Part shown: one piece after another, positions 18,083-27,143 of the stretch
Layout: each line of letters begins with the position of its first letter
Position numbering within the stretch: position 1 is the stretch's first letter
Origin: Verrucomicrobiia bacterium
GTDB taxonomy: Bacteria; Verrucomicrobiota; Verrucomicrobiia; Opitutales; Cerasicoccaceae
DNA length: 64,000 nucleotides
Direction of reading: 5' to 3'
Assembly (NCBI GenBank): GCA_030432235.1
Contig: JAUIHT010000001.1
Coordinates: 558,001 to 622,000 of the forward strand
The notes under the pieces: model-generated
Database searches by the model: none
The model's input: the letters and a program-made list of their open reading frames with translations, nothing else
What the model was told of the DNA's origin: nothing
Translations under genes and position numbers: made by a program

Positions 18083-20596
18083 ATGAAAAATTTTGTTCAC
18101 TCATACAAATCTGTCCTTGGCGGAGTAGCCGTTTACGTTGTTTTACTCACTGGTGCCCTGGAGGTTTCCGCGGCTGCCGAGAATGCGAAAATCGAGGCCA
18201 AGCTCAAAGAGCTGCCGCAGCCCGTGGAAGTCATCGACTCCAGTCCCGAGGCGTGGCGTCTCAAGCATGGCAATGAGATGGAAATCGTCGCAGTCGAGGG
18301 GATGCCCTTCGACAATGCGCTCCGAATCACGTCCCGCGAGAAAGTCCGCGACAAGGACTACCTGGTGCAGGCGGTGAGTGACAACATCGTGCCTGTTGAT
18401 GAGGGCGACGTCATGCTGGCTACCTTCTATGCGCGCGTCATCAACACTATGGACGAGTCGGGTGAGGGCACGGTATCGTTTTTCTTCCGTCCCAATACAC
18501 CACCCTGGGGAGTGGGTTCGAAAAAGAAAGAAGCGGGCTTCGGTCCGGAGTGGAAGAAGTTCTATCATCCATTCGTGGCAGGCTTACACCGCCAGGATGC
18601 GCATGACGAGGCGGGTGAAATGGAAGGGGCTTTTAACATTGGCCATCATATTCAGACGGTAGAACTCGCCGACATCCATGTTTATAAGTACCCCAAGGGT
18701 GTCGCCTACGATGACCTGCCGGGTACGGTCGAAACCTACGAAGGCCGCGAGCTGGACGCCCCCTGGAGAGTCGCTGCCAATGAGCGTATCGAGAAGTACC
18801 GCAAGGCAGACCTCGAGGTCATCGTGACGGATGAGAACGGTAAGCCACTCCCCGGTGCGCCTGTCAGCGTGGAGATGCAGGAGCATGCGTTTCCCTTCGC
18901 CTCAGCCATCAATGGGGTTTATATGGAAAAGACTTTCGATCGCAAAGGCGGCGAGAAATACCGCAAGGAATTTGCCAAGCTCTTCAACAAGACCGTCCAC
19001 ATCGGCGACATGAAGTGGCCGCAATGGGAGCAGGACCGTCAGCTTGTCATCGACAACGTAAACTGGCTCGAGGCCAATGATATTGAGGTGCGCGGGCACT
19101 GCCTGGTCTGGCCGCGTTTCGACAAGACCCCTTGGGGCGATGACAAAGAAGCGCAGAAATACTTCCGCAAGAACCCCGACAAGCTGCAGGAAAAGATCAT
19201 TGAGCACATCGAGGATGTGGTCGGCACCATGAAGGGCAAGGTGACCGAGTACGACGTCTATAACGAGCCTAACAGCCACTACGAGTTCGTCGACATGATC
19301 GGCGAACAGGCCATCGTCGAATGGTTCGAGGCCGCCCACAAGGCCGACCCCGATGCGGTCCTCTACCTCAACGAAGGCGGCAAGGTTTCACGGCCCAATG
19401 TGAAAAGCGATTCGCATCGCTACTTTCAAAGCCGCATCAAGCTCCTGCAGGACGCCGGTGCGCCCATCGGCGGTGTTGGCTTCGAGAGCCATTTCCGCTG
19501 GGGCTGCCCGCACCCCGAGGAGGTTTACGAGGTTATTGACTACTACTGGAACGAATTCGGGCTGCCTATTCAGGTCACCGAATTCGACCACCGCGTTTCC
19601 GATCTACAGCTTCAGGCTGACTGGCAACGCGACTTCATGACCATCTGTTTCAGCCATCCCGCGATGGTCGGCTTCATTCAGTGGGGCTTCTGGAATGGCA
19701 TCTCGCAGGGCGGCTTTATCGATGACAACTGGAAGCTCCTGCCCAACGGCGAGCAGTTCATGGATCTCGTTTTCAACAAATGGTGGACCGAGGAGTCCGG
19801 CCAAACCAACGCCGAGGGCAAGTTCGACGTGCGCGGTTTTATGGGCGAGTACGAGGTTGCCGTCGAGCACAAGGGCCAGACGTGGAAGTTCCCGGTTACT
19901 CTTGGCAAGGACGGCGCGGTGCTGCATGCCCAACTGACCGACGATATGCGCAAGCAGCTCAACAAGCAGAAGTCTGAAGAGAAGCAGGCCAAGAAAGCCG
20001 CCATTGCCGCCGCCGAGGAGCAGATTCAGCAGTCCATCGAGCGTAAGAAAAGCGGCATAGTGGCCATACCCCAGTTGACCAGTGGCAAGGCCCGCATCAA
20101 CGTCGGCGGACGCAAATCCAACATCCCTCTGACGCCTGGCCCGGCACAGGGTGGAGGCGAGTTGAGCAACGCCACCTGGCTCTCTCCGGAGGAGAACGAT
20201 AAGATATTGATTTTCCAGCAGAGCCTCGGACCGGATAATTGGGAGCAGCTCTCTTTCACCTTTACCCCGCAGGAAGACGGTGTCGTGCCTGTTAGCATCT
20301 CCAGTGAGTTCACCAAGGGCCATGAAAACCAGGTCTGGGTGCTTTATGACGGCGTCGAGATTAGCGGCTCCGATCTGCAGAATGGGGACTTCGAAAGTGG
20401 TGATAAACAGGGCCCCACTGAGTGGCAGCTCAAGAAAAGCAAGACACCTGCCCGTTATATCACCGTGGATGGCGTCGCGCACTCCGGCGACAAGTGCCTG
20501 CTGGTTTCTTTTTCCGGTAATGCCTCGCAGGATATTCCCGTGAAAAAAGGCCAGCCGGTCACCATTTCGGCTTGGGCCAAGCTGCCAAACAGCTAG
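18083..20596 (+). CDS. secreted GH10 endo-xylanase, multidomain
   Basis: Retaining endo-beta-1,4-xylanase family, 837 residues. The start at 18083 gives a signal peptide (MKNFVHSYKSVLGGVAVYVV, Ala-rich end at about 31); the longer open frame to 17960 lacks one. Domains: N-terminal beta-sandwich (about 45-215), the stretch GRELDAPWRVAANERIEKYR, then the GH10 barrel with acid/base E395 in VYNEPNSHYEF and nucleophile E500 in IQVTEFDHRV. A small beta-domain (about 566-606), a charged helix likely to be coiled coil (about 623-656) and a C-terminal binding-like domain follow. The protein is a paralogue of the GH10 at 36469, which lacks the last two parts. It is divergent from the sulfatase operon at 17842, sharing a 240-bp promoter region. 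Confidence 0.92.
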   Translation: MKNFVHSYKSVLGGVAVYVVLLTGALEVSAAAENAKIEAKLKELPQPVEVIDSSPEAWRLKHGNEMEIVAVEGMPFDNALRITSREKVRDKDYLVQAVSDNIVPVDEGDVMLATFYARVINTMDESGEGTVSFFFRPNTPPWGVGSKKKEAGFGPEWKKFYHPFVAGLHRQDAHDEAGEMEGAFNIGHHIQTVELADIHVYKYPKGVAYDDLPGTVETYEGRELDAPWRVAANERIEKYRKADLEVIVTDENGKPLPGAPVSVEMQEHAFPFASAINGVYMEKTFDRKGGEKYRKEFAKLFNKTVHIGDMKWPQWEQDRQLVIDNVNWLEANDIEVRGHCLVWPRFDKTPWGDDKEAQKYFRKNPDKLQEKIIEHIEDVVGTMKGKVTEYDVYNEPNSHYEFVDMIGEQAIVEWFEAAHKADPDAVLYLNEGGKVSRPNVKSDSHRYFQSRIKLLQDAGAPIGGVGFESHFRWGCPHPEEVYEVIDYYWNEFGLPIQVTEFDHRVSDLQLQADWQRDFMTICFSHPAMVGFIQWGFWNGISQGGFIDDNWKLLPNGEQFMDLVFNKWWTEESGQTNAEGKFDVRGFMGEYEVAVEHKGQTWKFPVTLGKDGAVLHAQLTDDMRKQLNKQKSEEKQAKKAAIAAAEEQIQQSIERKKSGIVAIPQLTSGKARINVGGRKSNIPLTPGPAQGGGELSNATWLSPEENDKILIFQQSLGPDNWEQLSFTFTPQEDGVVPVSISSEFTKGHENQVWVLYDGVEISGSDLQNGDFESGDKQGPTEWQLKKSKTPARYITVDGVAHSGDKCLLVSFSGNASQDIPVKKGQPVTISAWAKLPNS

Positions 20597-20671
20597 CGCG
20601 TGACTGACAGATATTTACAAGCAATGTATGTGCTTTCCAAGTAAAAGCGGGAAACAGGGCTTGCCGTCGAT

Positions 20672-20688
20672 GTCACTTTTGTTCAATT
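20672..20688 (+). promoter_or_regulatory. GTCGGTTTTG-like promoter element before the AraC gene
   Basis: GTCACTTTTGTTCAATT shares GTC..TTTTGTT..A with the element at 29969-29985 (17 matches in 22 when extended). It is 28 bp before the AraC start, closer than in the other copies, and is followed directly by the palindrome at 20689-20705. Confidence 0.4.
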
Positions 20689-20705
20689 TAACGATTTAAT
20701 CGTTA
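20689..20705. promoter_or_regulatory. perfect palindrome in the AraC-gene promoter
   Basis: TAACGAT-TTA-ATCGTTA, two perfect 7-bp arms with a 3-bp spacer, ending 11 bp before the start codon. Its position between the promoter-like element and the start suits an operator or a leader hairpin. AraC proteins usually bind direct repeats, so the binder may be another factor. Confidence 0.5.
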
Positions 20706-20716
20706 CAGCGAACGAA

Positions 20717-21619
20717 ATGCAGGATTCCAAGAAAAGGTACGAGGAGCGGAAGAAGCAATACCGCGATTCTCTGGTGCGGATTTTGAATGCTGTAATGAAC
20801 GACAGCATCCATCTGCTCATTCCTCGCCCGGAGGAGTCGATGAAGGATCCGGGCAATTTCCAAATCCACCTGACGCCGGAATTCATCTACCAGATCGATG
20901 GCTCCACGGAGATTCGTTTTCCCGACGAAACCTACGTCATGCAGCCCGGTCACCTGTGTATCGTCCCGCGCAGCACACCGCATATCGAGCGCATCGTCGA
21001 GGAGGAGGGCTTTACCAAACTCGTTGCCATGATCCGTCCGGACGGATTTTCGCTGCACGTCAGCAAGCCGCAGTCCTACGAAAACCCGACGCGTAACTTT
21101 ATTACCGATCGCTATTATCGTGGTGGCGGCTCGCAGATTGCCCGCTACATGGACGAAATCGTCGCGGCCAAGCACAGCAACAGCCCGCACCGCCGCATCA
21201 TCCTGCGCGGGCTGCTCATCGCGCTCATCGGGGTATTGCTGGACGGCATGGAGGGGCGTCCGCTCTCCAACGCTTTTCCCGCGCTCAAGGTGCCGCGCTG
21301 CCAGGAGCTGGTGATTGAAAACCTCAGCGATCCGACCTTGTCCGTGGAGGACCTTGCTGCGGAATTGAATTGCTCGCCGGACTATCTCTCCCGCCGCTTC
21401 CATCAGGAAACAGGCAAGACCATCGTGCAGGTCATCAACGAAAAGCGCATCGACTACGCTGCGGAACTGCTGTGCAAGACGCAGCTCAGCGTGTCGGAGG
21501 TCGCCTACGCTTCGGGTTACACCACAGCCAGCTATTTCATCAAGGTCTTCCGAAAACTCAAAGACCAGACGCCGGGCGAGTACCGCATGAAATACGTGGA
21601 GACGGTGAAGCGGAAGTAG
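20717..21619 (+). CDS. AraC-family transcriptional regulator
   Basis: 300-residue regulator. The N-terminal part (about 40-110) has a cupin-like sensor pattern (HLTPEFIYQIDGSTEIRF, ending CIVPRSTPHIER). The C-terminal 100 residues hold two helix-turn-helix units: VEDLAAELNCSPDYLSRRF and VSEVAYASGYTTASYFIKVF, ending with TPGEYRM. AraC regulators with cupin sensors often answer to sugars. It follows a GH10 gene and precedes, on the other strand, a sulfatase block, so control of this region is plausible but not shown. Its promoter has two marked sites (20672-20688 and 20689-20705). Confidence 0.92.
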   Translation: MQDSKKRYEERKKQYRDSLVRILNAVMNDSIHLLIPRPEESMKDPGNFQIHLTPEFIYQIDGSTEIRFPDETYVMQPGHLCIVPRSTPHIERIVEEEGFTKLVAMIRPDGFSLHVSKPQSYENPTRNFITDRYYRGGGSQIARYMDEIVAAKHSNSPHRRIILRGLLIALIGVLLDGMEGRPLSNAFPALKVPRCQELVIENLSDPTLSVEDLAAELNCSPDYLSRRFHQETGKTIVQVINEKRIDYAAELLCKTQLSVSEVAYASGYTTASYFIKVFRKLKDQTPGEYRMKYVETVKRK

Positions 21620-21636
21620 GCCAGGCCTTGCATCCT

Positions 21637-21651
21637 CAATGCTTCGCATTG
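21637..21651. other. short stem-loop after the AraC gene
   Basis: CAATGC-TTC-GCATTG, a perfect 6-bp stem and 3-base loop in the 78-bp gap between the convergent AraC and sulfatase stops. No T-run is adjacent. It may mark the transcript end. Confidence 0.35.
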
Positions 21652-21697
21652 CCACGGGCGGTATCTCGTCTTCGCATTGTTTGCTGCCCCGAGTTTA

Positions 21698-23044
21698 TCA
21701 GCCCTGTTTTATCTGGCTCAGTTGCGCATCCTGAAAGGCGTGGGCACGGGTGTTTTCTTTTTCCGGATCACAGATTCGAATAAGCTCCTGGCGCAGGCTA
21801 TCCAGTACAGCGGGCTCTGCGGAAGCACGATCGTCAAGCTCATCGGGATCGTCCTCCAGGTTGAAGAGCTGATCGTCGGCCTCCATATTGAAGATGGCCT
21901 TCCAGGGACCGCGCCGGATTAGGTATGCGCCGGAGCGTGTGCCGTGACCGTGATACTCGGCGAAGACGGCCCGTTCGGGGTCTTCCAGGGGGACTTCCGT
22001 CAGCGCCACGCCGTGGCGTTCGGCAGGCATAGCCACGCCCGCGTTTTTAAAGAAGCTGGCTTGCAGGTCCAGGAGCGATACCGGGGTGCGTACGGTTTGG
22101 CCGCTCTGGAAGTCTGGCCCGGCGGCGATAAGAGGCACGCGCACGGAGTCCTCGTAGAGAGAGCACTTCCACCACAGGCCGAACTTGCCAATCATGTCGC
22201 CATGGTCGGAGGCGTAGATGACGTTGGTGGACTCGCTCAGGCCGTTGGCCTCGAGAGCGCCTACGAGCCTGCCCAACTGTTGATCCACATAAGTGACACA
22301 GCCGTAGTAGCCGCGCCGTAGCCCGCGAATTTGCTCTTCGGTGAACTTCTCCGTCTGGAAGTGCTTCTGCAGGTCGGCCGCGTAGGGGTGCTTTGCCTGC
22401 GGATGCTCTTTGCCATGGGCTGGCATATCCTCGGCGTCGGCGTATTCCTCCCAGAGATCGGGTGTGACCCAGTGCGGGAAATGGGGCTTGTGCGTATTGA
22501 CCACCACCACCCACGGTTGGCTCAGCGTGGTCGCCTTTTCCTCCAGCCAGCGGATGGCCGCATCCACCGTATTGTTGTCCGTTGCAAACGCATTTTCTTT
22601 GGGGCCGAAGGCGCTGGCGCGTTGCTGGGCATTGGCTCGGATGGAGAGTGGTCGGCGCCCGTGATTGGTGTCTCCGGGCTGCTTGCGATCATGCGGGTAT
22701 TCTATGTCGTCGAAGCCGAGCTTGTCGGCGGTACGGTGCACGTCGGTTTTACCGAAGTGCGCGGTGTAGACGCCCTGGCGTCCGAGCGCCTCGGCGTAGG
22801 TTTCCGTTTCGTCAGACAGGCCAAGGTTGCAGTTGCTGTAGGCCTGCAATTCATGCGGCCAGCGGCCGGTCATCAGCGCACAACGCGAGGGGCAGCATAA
22901 TGGTGAGGCGCAGTACGCATTTTGAAAAAGAGTGCCCTGGGCCGCCAATCGTGACATGTTCGGCGTGCGCACGCGCGCATGCCCGTAGGGCTCGGAGACA
23001 AAGGGGTTATGCTCGTCGGAGAGCAGCAAGAGGGTGTTTGCCAT
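21698..23044 (-). CDS. sulfatase without signal peptide
   Basis: Family S1 sulfatase of 448 residues. The protein begins directly with the metal-site strand (MANTLLLLSDEHNP), so there is no room for a signal peptide and a cytoplasmic place is expected. The formylglycine Cys is C50 in LCCPSRCALMTG (pattern CxPxR); a second Cys sits next to it at 51. Later blocks are WVVVVNTHKPHFPHW and VIYASDHGDMIGKFGLW. The DEH variant of the metal motif (instead of DDxG) is seen in a subset of S1 enzymes. It lies 44 bp after PEP-CTERM gene 1 on the same strand and may be read through from it. Confidence 0.92.
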   Translation of the reverse strand: MANTLLLLSDEHNPFVSEPYGHARVRTPNMSRLAAQGTLFQNAYCASPLCCPSRCALMTGRWPHELQAYSNCNLGLSDETETYAEALGRQGVYTAHFGKTDVHRTADKLGFDDIEYPHDRKQPGDTNHGRRPLSIRANAQQRASAFGPKENAFATDNNTVDAAIRWLEEKATTLSQPWVVVVNTHKPHFPHWVTPDLWEEYADAEDMPAHGKEHPQAKHPYAADLQKHFQTEKFTEEQIRGLRRGYYGCVTYVDQQLGRLVGALEANGLSESTNVIYASDHGDMIGKFGLWWKCSLYEDSVRVPLIAAGPDFQSGQTVRTPVSLLDLQASFFKNAGVAMPAERHGVALTEVPLEDPERAVFAEYHGHGTRSGAYLIRRGPWKAIFNMEADDQLFNLEDDPDELDDRASAEPAVLDSLRQELIRICDPEKENTRAHAFQDAQLSQIKQG

Positions 23045-23088
23045 GCTGCTTCGATCCTAGCGACGGCCTGTGACGCGGTTCAATGCCA

Positions 23089-24270
23089 TTATACCCGTCG
23101 CCGGCGCAGGGCGCTTACAGACAATATTATCAGCCCGCCGCATAGTGCGTAGAAGGACGGCTCGGGGATGATCGTCAGCGTGATGTCGTTGAGATTGTAA
23201 GCGAGGCTGAAGCTGGGGTTGGCAGTGACATCGACGCCGTTATAGAAAATCGAATCAAACGTACCGTAGGCCGAAGACGTGATGTTCCCGGGATTTTCCA
23301 TCGTGACGAAGGTGTAATCCCCCGCGACGGGCGTGATCGGTCCGCTCAAATCGAGTGTGTCGGCATTGGTCAGGAGCATATATCCGCCGACGGTCACCCC
23401 ATCCCCCGTGGTGATGTTCAACAGATCGTGGCTGGCGGGCGAGGCCAGGTCTATGGCGAGGATGGCATCGTCGTACATGGTGATGATACTGCTGCCGTTT
23501 TCTACGCTGGAAAAATCTACCGTGAAGGTGCCAATGTCCGCTCCACCTTCGGCGGTGCCATTGCCGCCGGGCGAGAGGGTGCCGATGCCGTCTTCGGCGA
23601 TACGCACCTGGTAGTTGCCGGTCGAGGTGCCGCCCATGATCAAGGTGCCGGTGCCACCCAGGGAGCCGCCGTTCTTGGCAAAGGGACGCTGGCCGCTCAT
23701 GTTAAAAGAGGTATTCACCAATACGGTGCCGCCGTCCGAGCCGATGCCCGCGGTGCCGCTGCTATAGGTGCCGTTGACAATCATGGTGCCGGCGCCTGTC
23801 TGCGTGATGCTGTTACGGTTGTTGATGCTGCTAAAGACGAGGGTGTTGCCCGTGCCCACCTGCACGGAGCTTCCGAGGAAGAAATTCGTCCGCGCGGAGA
23901 TGGTGTTGACGCCTGCTCCGTTGCTGATGATAGGCGTGCTGGGTGCGCCACTGCTTCCGCGAATTTGCAGGACGCTGTTGTTGGTGTTGATGGGGTCGAG
24001 GGTCCACCCCGCGGTGTCGAACTCAACGTTGGTGGTGAGGGTGGTGCTGGCCGGGATCGTCACCGTGCCCGGTGTGGCCGGGTCGTTAAAGATGCCCCAG
24101 TCCGTAACGGTAGTGGGAGCCCCCGAAATGCCGTCGCCCCAGTTGGCCTGGTTGGCGTAATTGCTGTCGGCGTTACCGGTCCAGGTGAAGTTCGCGGCCG
24201 TCAGACTCGGAGGAGTTAGGCAGAGCAGAAAAAGCGCAGGAAGAAGCTTTAGGGTAGAATCGATCTTCAT
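23089..24270 (-). CDS. PEP-CTERM protein with autotransporter-like beta repeats (copy 1)
   Basis: 393-residue exported protein. The signal peptide ends near LTAA; the mature part opens with NFTWTGNADSNYANQANWGD, a motif shared with copies 2 and 3. The body is rich in G, T, N and S with strand blocks such as TQTGAGTMIVNGTYSSGTAG and LGGTGTLIMGG, like the autotransporter-associated beta-strand repeats. The C-terminus is a sorting tail: PEPSFYALCGGLIILSVSAL then RRRRV, that is PEP motif, membrane helix and basic end, the signature handled by an exosortase. No exosortase is in the window. Likely fate: envelope or matrix display after cleavage. Function of the body is unknown. Confidence 0.85.
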   Translation of the reverse strand: MKIDSTLKLLPALFLLCLTPPSLTAANFTWTGNADSNYANQANWGDGISGAPTTVTDWGIFNDPATPGTVTIPASTTLTTNVEFDTAGWTLDPINTNNSVLQIRGSSGAPSTPIISNGAGVNTISARTNFFLGSSVQVGTGNTLVFSSINNRNSITQTGAGTMIVNGTYSSGTAGIGSDGGTVLVNTSFNMSGQRPFAKNGGSLGGTGTLIMGGTSTGNYQVRIAEDGIGTLSPGGNGTAEGGADIGTFTVDFSSVENGSSIITMYDDAILAIDLASPASHDLLNITTGDGVTVGGYMLLTNADTLDLSGPITPVAGDYTFVTMENPGNITSSAYGTFDSIFYNGVDVTANPSFSLAYNLNDITLTIIPEPSFYALCGGLIILSVSALRRRRV

Positions 24271-24332
24271 GTCACCATTCTGACAGGCGCAGTACGGGAA
24301 TCAAGCTGGCCGGAGCGCGTAAAGGCGCTATT

Positions 24333-24349
24333 GATAGCAAAAAACCGTA
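24333..24349 (-). promoter_or_regulatory. promoter-like element of PEP-CTERM copy 1
   Basis: TACGGTTTTTTGCTATC on the minus strand aligns without gaps to the copy-3 element (GTCGGTTTTGTACTATT) and lies 62 bp before the start codon. The -10-like hexamer is TGCTAT. The 250-bp gap 24271-24520 holds nothing else that I recognise. Confidence 0.45.
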
Positions 24350-24520
24350 GCCTGCCCCAATCTCTTTATGGCCAATAGGACAACACGGATCAGAGTGGGG
24401 CATCGTCGTGGTGAACGGCACCAATGAGCAAACATCTCACGAATGCGATACCATTATTCCGAAGCAACGGCGTCAGGAAAGCCCGGAGCTTCTCTCAAAC
24501 CTTGATTCGCGTGGTCGCGA

Positions 24521-25717
24521 TCAGGCTTTACGGCGATGCAGACAGACGAATCCCAACATGGCCATCCCACCCAGCAGAGCATACACGGATGGCTCGGGAA
24601 CGATCGTCAGGGTGATGTCGTTGAGGTTGTAGGCCAGGGAGTACATGTCGTCCAAGGTGACATCGACATCGTTGTAAAAAATCGACTCGAACTGGCCGTA
24701 GTCTGCGAGATTTCCAAGATTCGCCTGGGTAACTATAGTGTAGTCACCCGCAATAGGAGTATCCGGTCCGAAGAGTTCCAAAATCTGGTTGCTGCCGGTG
24801 AGGGAAATGTAGGCATCGTCGTTGGCAGTGCCGCTGCCGACAATTGCCAACACGTCATGACTGGATGGCGAAGCCAAGTCGATGGCGAGTGAGGAATCGT
24901 CGTAGATGGTTACGACGCCGCCACCGTTCAAGTTGCTGGTGAAGTCGACGGTAAGGGTGCCAATGGCGTCACCGCCTTCGGTGGTGCCGTTGCCGCCCGG
25001 GGCCAAGGTTGCCGCGCTGCTGTTACCGATGCGCACTTGGAAGTTCCCCGCGCTGGTGACGTTCATCACGATGGTGCCATTGCCGCCCAGGGTACCGCCC
25101 GCGTCAGCAAAGGGCCGCTGACGATTGGTGGTGAAGGTGGTGTTGACCAGAGTCAGGCCGCCGCCTTCGCTGCCGATGCCTGAAGTTCCACTGCTGTATG
25201 TGCCGTTGACGATCATGGTGCCGTCACCGGTCTGAGTCAGAGAATTGTCATTAAAAACGCTGTCGAAGACTAAGGTGTTGCCGGAGCCTACATTAAAATC
25301 GCTGTTCAGATCGACCCAGGTACGCGTAGTGATGGTGTTAATGCCGCTTCCGTTGCTAATCAGGGGAGTCGTTGGCGCACCACTATTACTGCGCAGCTTA
25401 AGTATGCTGTTGAGATTTGAACCCGCGATTTCCCAGCCGCCGGTGTCGAACTGCACATTCGATTCGATGGTTGTGTTGGACGGAATAACCACGGTCGTGG
25501 CGGGGGCGGAATTCGGGAAGATTGCCCAATCTTCGTAGGTGCTTGGGGCACCGGAAATGCCGTCATTCCAATTGGCTTGATTTGTCCAGTCGTTATCTGC
25601 CGCACCGGTCCACGTAAAATCTGCCGCGTGCGCGGCAATCGGCATCAGTGCGAGGGGGAGGACAAGCTTCAGGGCAGAACGGTAAAAAAGCGCGGGGGTA
25701 TTGCTAGCTAAGAACAT
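24521..25717 (-). CDS. PEP-CTERM protein with autotransporter-like beta repeats (copy 2)
   Basis: 398-residue paralogue of copy 1. The export signal ends at AAHAA, followed by DFTWTGAADNDWTNQANWND. The same central blocks recur (TQTGDGTMIVNGTYSSGTSG, LGGNGTIVMN) and the end is VPEPSVYALLGGMAMLGFVC then LHRRKA. Identity to copy 1 is high by eye over the whole length, so the two are recent duplicates. It has its own promoter-like element. Confidence 0.85.
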   Translation of the reverse strand: MFLASNTPALFYRSALKLVLPLALMPIAAHAADFTWTGAADNDWTNQANWNDGISGAPSTYEDWAIFPNSAPATTVVIPSNTTIESNVQFDTGGWEIAGSNLNSILKLRSNSGAPTTPLISNGSGINTITTRTWVDLNSDFNVGSGNTLVFDSVFNDNSLTQTGDGTMIVNGTYSSGTSGIGSEGGGLTLVNTTFTTNRQRPFADAGGTLGGNGTIVMNVTSAGNFQVRIGNSSAATLAPGGNGTTEGGDAIGTLTVDFTSNLNGGGVVTIYDDSSLAIDLASPSSHDVLAIVGSGTANDDAYISLTGSNQILELFGPDTPIAGDYTIVTQANLGNLADYGQFESIFYNDVDVTLDDMYSLAYNLNDITLTIVPEPSVYALLGGMAMLGFVCLHRRKA

Positions 25718-25781
25718 AAAATTACCATGCCGACTTTGTGCAGGAATTTCAAGTCATACCGCATGCGCAATTCATGACCTT

Positions 25782-25798
25782 GATTATACATATCTGAC
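25782..25798 (-). promoter_or_regulatory. promoter-like element of PEP-CTERM copy 2
   Basis: GTCAGATATGTATAATC on the minus strand, with a perfect TATAAT at 25788-25783, lies 64 bp before the start codon. The leader after it starts AAGGTCATGAATTGCGC, close to the leader of copy 3 (AAGGTCACGAATGCGC), so promoter and leader were duplicated with the gene. Confidence 0.55.
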
Positions 25799-25858
25799 CT
25801 ATGGAGCCGGATTTCCACTTGCACGTCGGATTTTTGTTACCGCTTCCGCAGTGTTTCT

Positions 25859-27052
25859 TTACCTGCGGCGTCGTACGTAGGCTAAGCCCAACATAGCCAC
25901 TCCACCCAGAACGGCATAGAAGGAAGGCTCGGGGACCAGCCCGACTTCGATGCTGGTTGCGTTGTAATTGACAAAGAAGTTGGGGTCCAGAAATGCATCG
26001 GAACCGTTCAGCAAGACGCTTTCAAACTCACCGTAGTCGCTTGCTGTGACAAACGTGGCAATGGTGAAGATATCGCCGGGGTCGAAGGCCACCGAACCAA
26101 TAGTGCTGATGTCCAGCGTCGTGCTTGACGCATCAATGGTGAGATTGCCCCCGTCGGTAGCACTGCCGCTACGGGTGATGGCCAACAGGTCGGTGGTGTT
26201 CAATGTTGGATCAATATCTACCTGGAAGGTAGCCGTGTCGGTAAACTGGACCACGTTGCTGCTGCCGGTGGAGGTGAAGTCCACCGATAGGGTGCCGATA
26301 ATGCTGCCACCTTCGACGGTGCCGTCGCCACCCGGGTTGACTATGCCGCCGCTGTCCTCACGTGCTACGCGGAGTTGCAGGTTCTGCGAGCCCGGACCGA
26401 TCTGGATAGTGCCGGAGCCTCCGAGAGTTGCGCCAAACTCCACTGTTGGACGAAAGTTGCCTGCCTCGTTTTGAGGATAATTGACCAAAGTGGTGCCGCC
26501 TTCAGTTGAGACATTACCAGCGCCTGGCGAAGAGCTGCTGGAATTCAAAATCAAGGTGCCGTCACCCAGTTTGGTGGCACCTACATCGAAATCGATGTTT
26601 CCTGTATGGACGAGGGTATTGCCTGTGCCTATTTCCCAGTCGTTGCCGCGATCATTGAGGATACTAATATCCAAGGTGTTCGTGCCGGCACCGGAGCTTT
26701 TCAGAGGGGTTGCCAAGCCGCCGGAGCCTGCGTTCATCAATGTAAACTGGCCGCCACCGGAGACTGTCCAGCCCGCCGATTGGAAGTCGACGTTGATTTG
26801 GTATGTTGAGTTGAGCGTGACGCTTTTCCCTTCGGTAGTGCCAGCTCCGTTAAAGATGGCAAGGTCGCCTTCATCATCAGGTACGTCAGTACCCGTGCCG
26901 CCGCTCCAGTTACCGGGATCGTCCCAATCTCCGTCGACTGCACCGGTCCATGTGTAGTCGGTGGCCTGGGCAACGTAGGGTAGGGCTACCAGGGGTAGTA
27001 ATAACTTGAGGGTGGGTAGGAGTTTGGATTTCGGGGTATATTCAAAAAACAT
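25859..27052 (-). CDS. PEP-CTERM protein with autotransporter-like beta repeats (copy 3)
   Basis: 397-residue, more distant paralogue of copies 1 and 2. The signal region is KLLPTLKLLLPLVALPYVAQ, followed by TDYTWTGAVDGDWDDPGNWS. The body keeps the LGDGTLILNSS and LGGSGTIQIG blocks. The end is VPEPSFYAVLGGVAMLGLAY then VRRRR. Its separate divergence suggests that it is the older copy. It lies between sulfatase genes on the same strand, 91 bp after the stop of the sulfatase at 27144. Confidence 0.85.
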   Translation of the reverse strand: MFFEYTPKSKLLPTLKLLLPLVALPYVAQATDYTWTGAVDGDWDDPGNWSGGTGTDVPDDEGDLAIFNGAGTTEGKSVTLNSTYQINVDFQSAGWTVSGGGQFTLMNAGSGGLATPLKSSGAGTNTLDISILNDRGNDWEIGTGNTLVHTGNIDFDVGATKLGDGTLILNSSSSSPGAGNVSTEGGTTLVNYPQNEAGNFRPTVEFGATLGGSGTIQIGPGSQNLQLRVAREDSGGIVNPGGDGTVEGGSIIGTLSVDFTSTGSSNVVQFTDTATFQVDIDPTLNTTDLLAITRSGSATDGGNLTIDASSTTLDISTIGSVAFDPGDIFTIATFVTASDYGEFESVLLNGSDAFLDPNFFVNYNATSIEVGLVPEPSFYAVLGGVAMLGLAYVRRRR

Positions 27053-27116
27053 GATACTACTAATAAGGCCTAGTCTTCATGCTTTCAACCGCTAGGGGGA
27101 GCGCATTCGTGACCTT

Positions 27117-27133
27117 AATAGTACAAAACCGAC
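27117..27133 (-). promoter_or_regulatory. promoter-like element of PEP-CTERM copy 3
   Basis: GTCGGTTTTGTACTATT on the minus strand, 64 bp before the start codon. The first 11 bases are identical to the elements at 29969-29979 and 44391-44381. The -10-like hexamer is TACTAT. An inverted AACCG..CGGTT pair spans the upstream half. Confidence 0.55.
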
Positions 27134-27143
27134 TTTTTGCGGT

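Noticed and set aside
8788-21651. Stem-loops at 8788-8802 and 21637-21651 as members of one repeat family
   Set aside because: Both have 6-bp stems with 3-base loops, but stem sequences differ (ATGAAC versus CAATGC), so common descent is not supported.
23428-24219. 263-codon plus-strand frame inside PEP-CTERM copy 1
   Set aside because: G/A/V-rich composition is the shadow of the repeat-rich PEP-CTERM gene.
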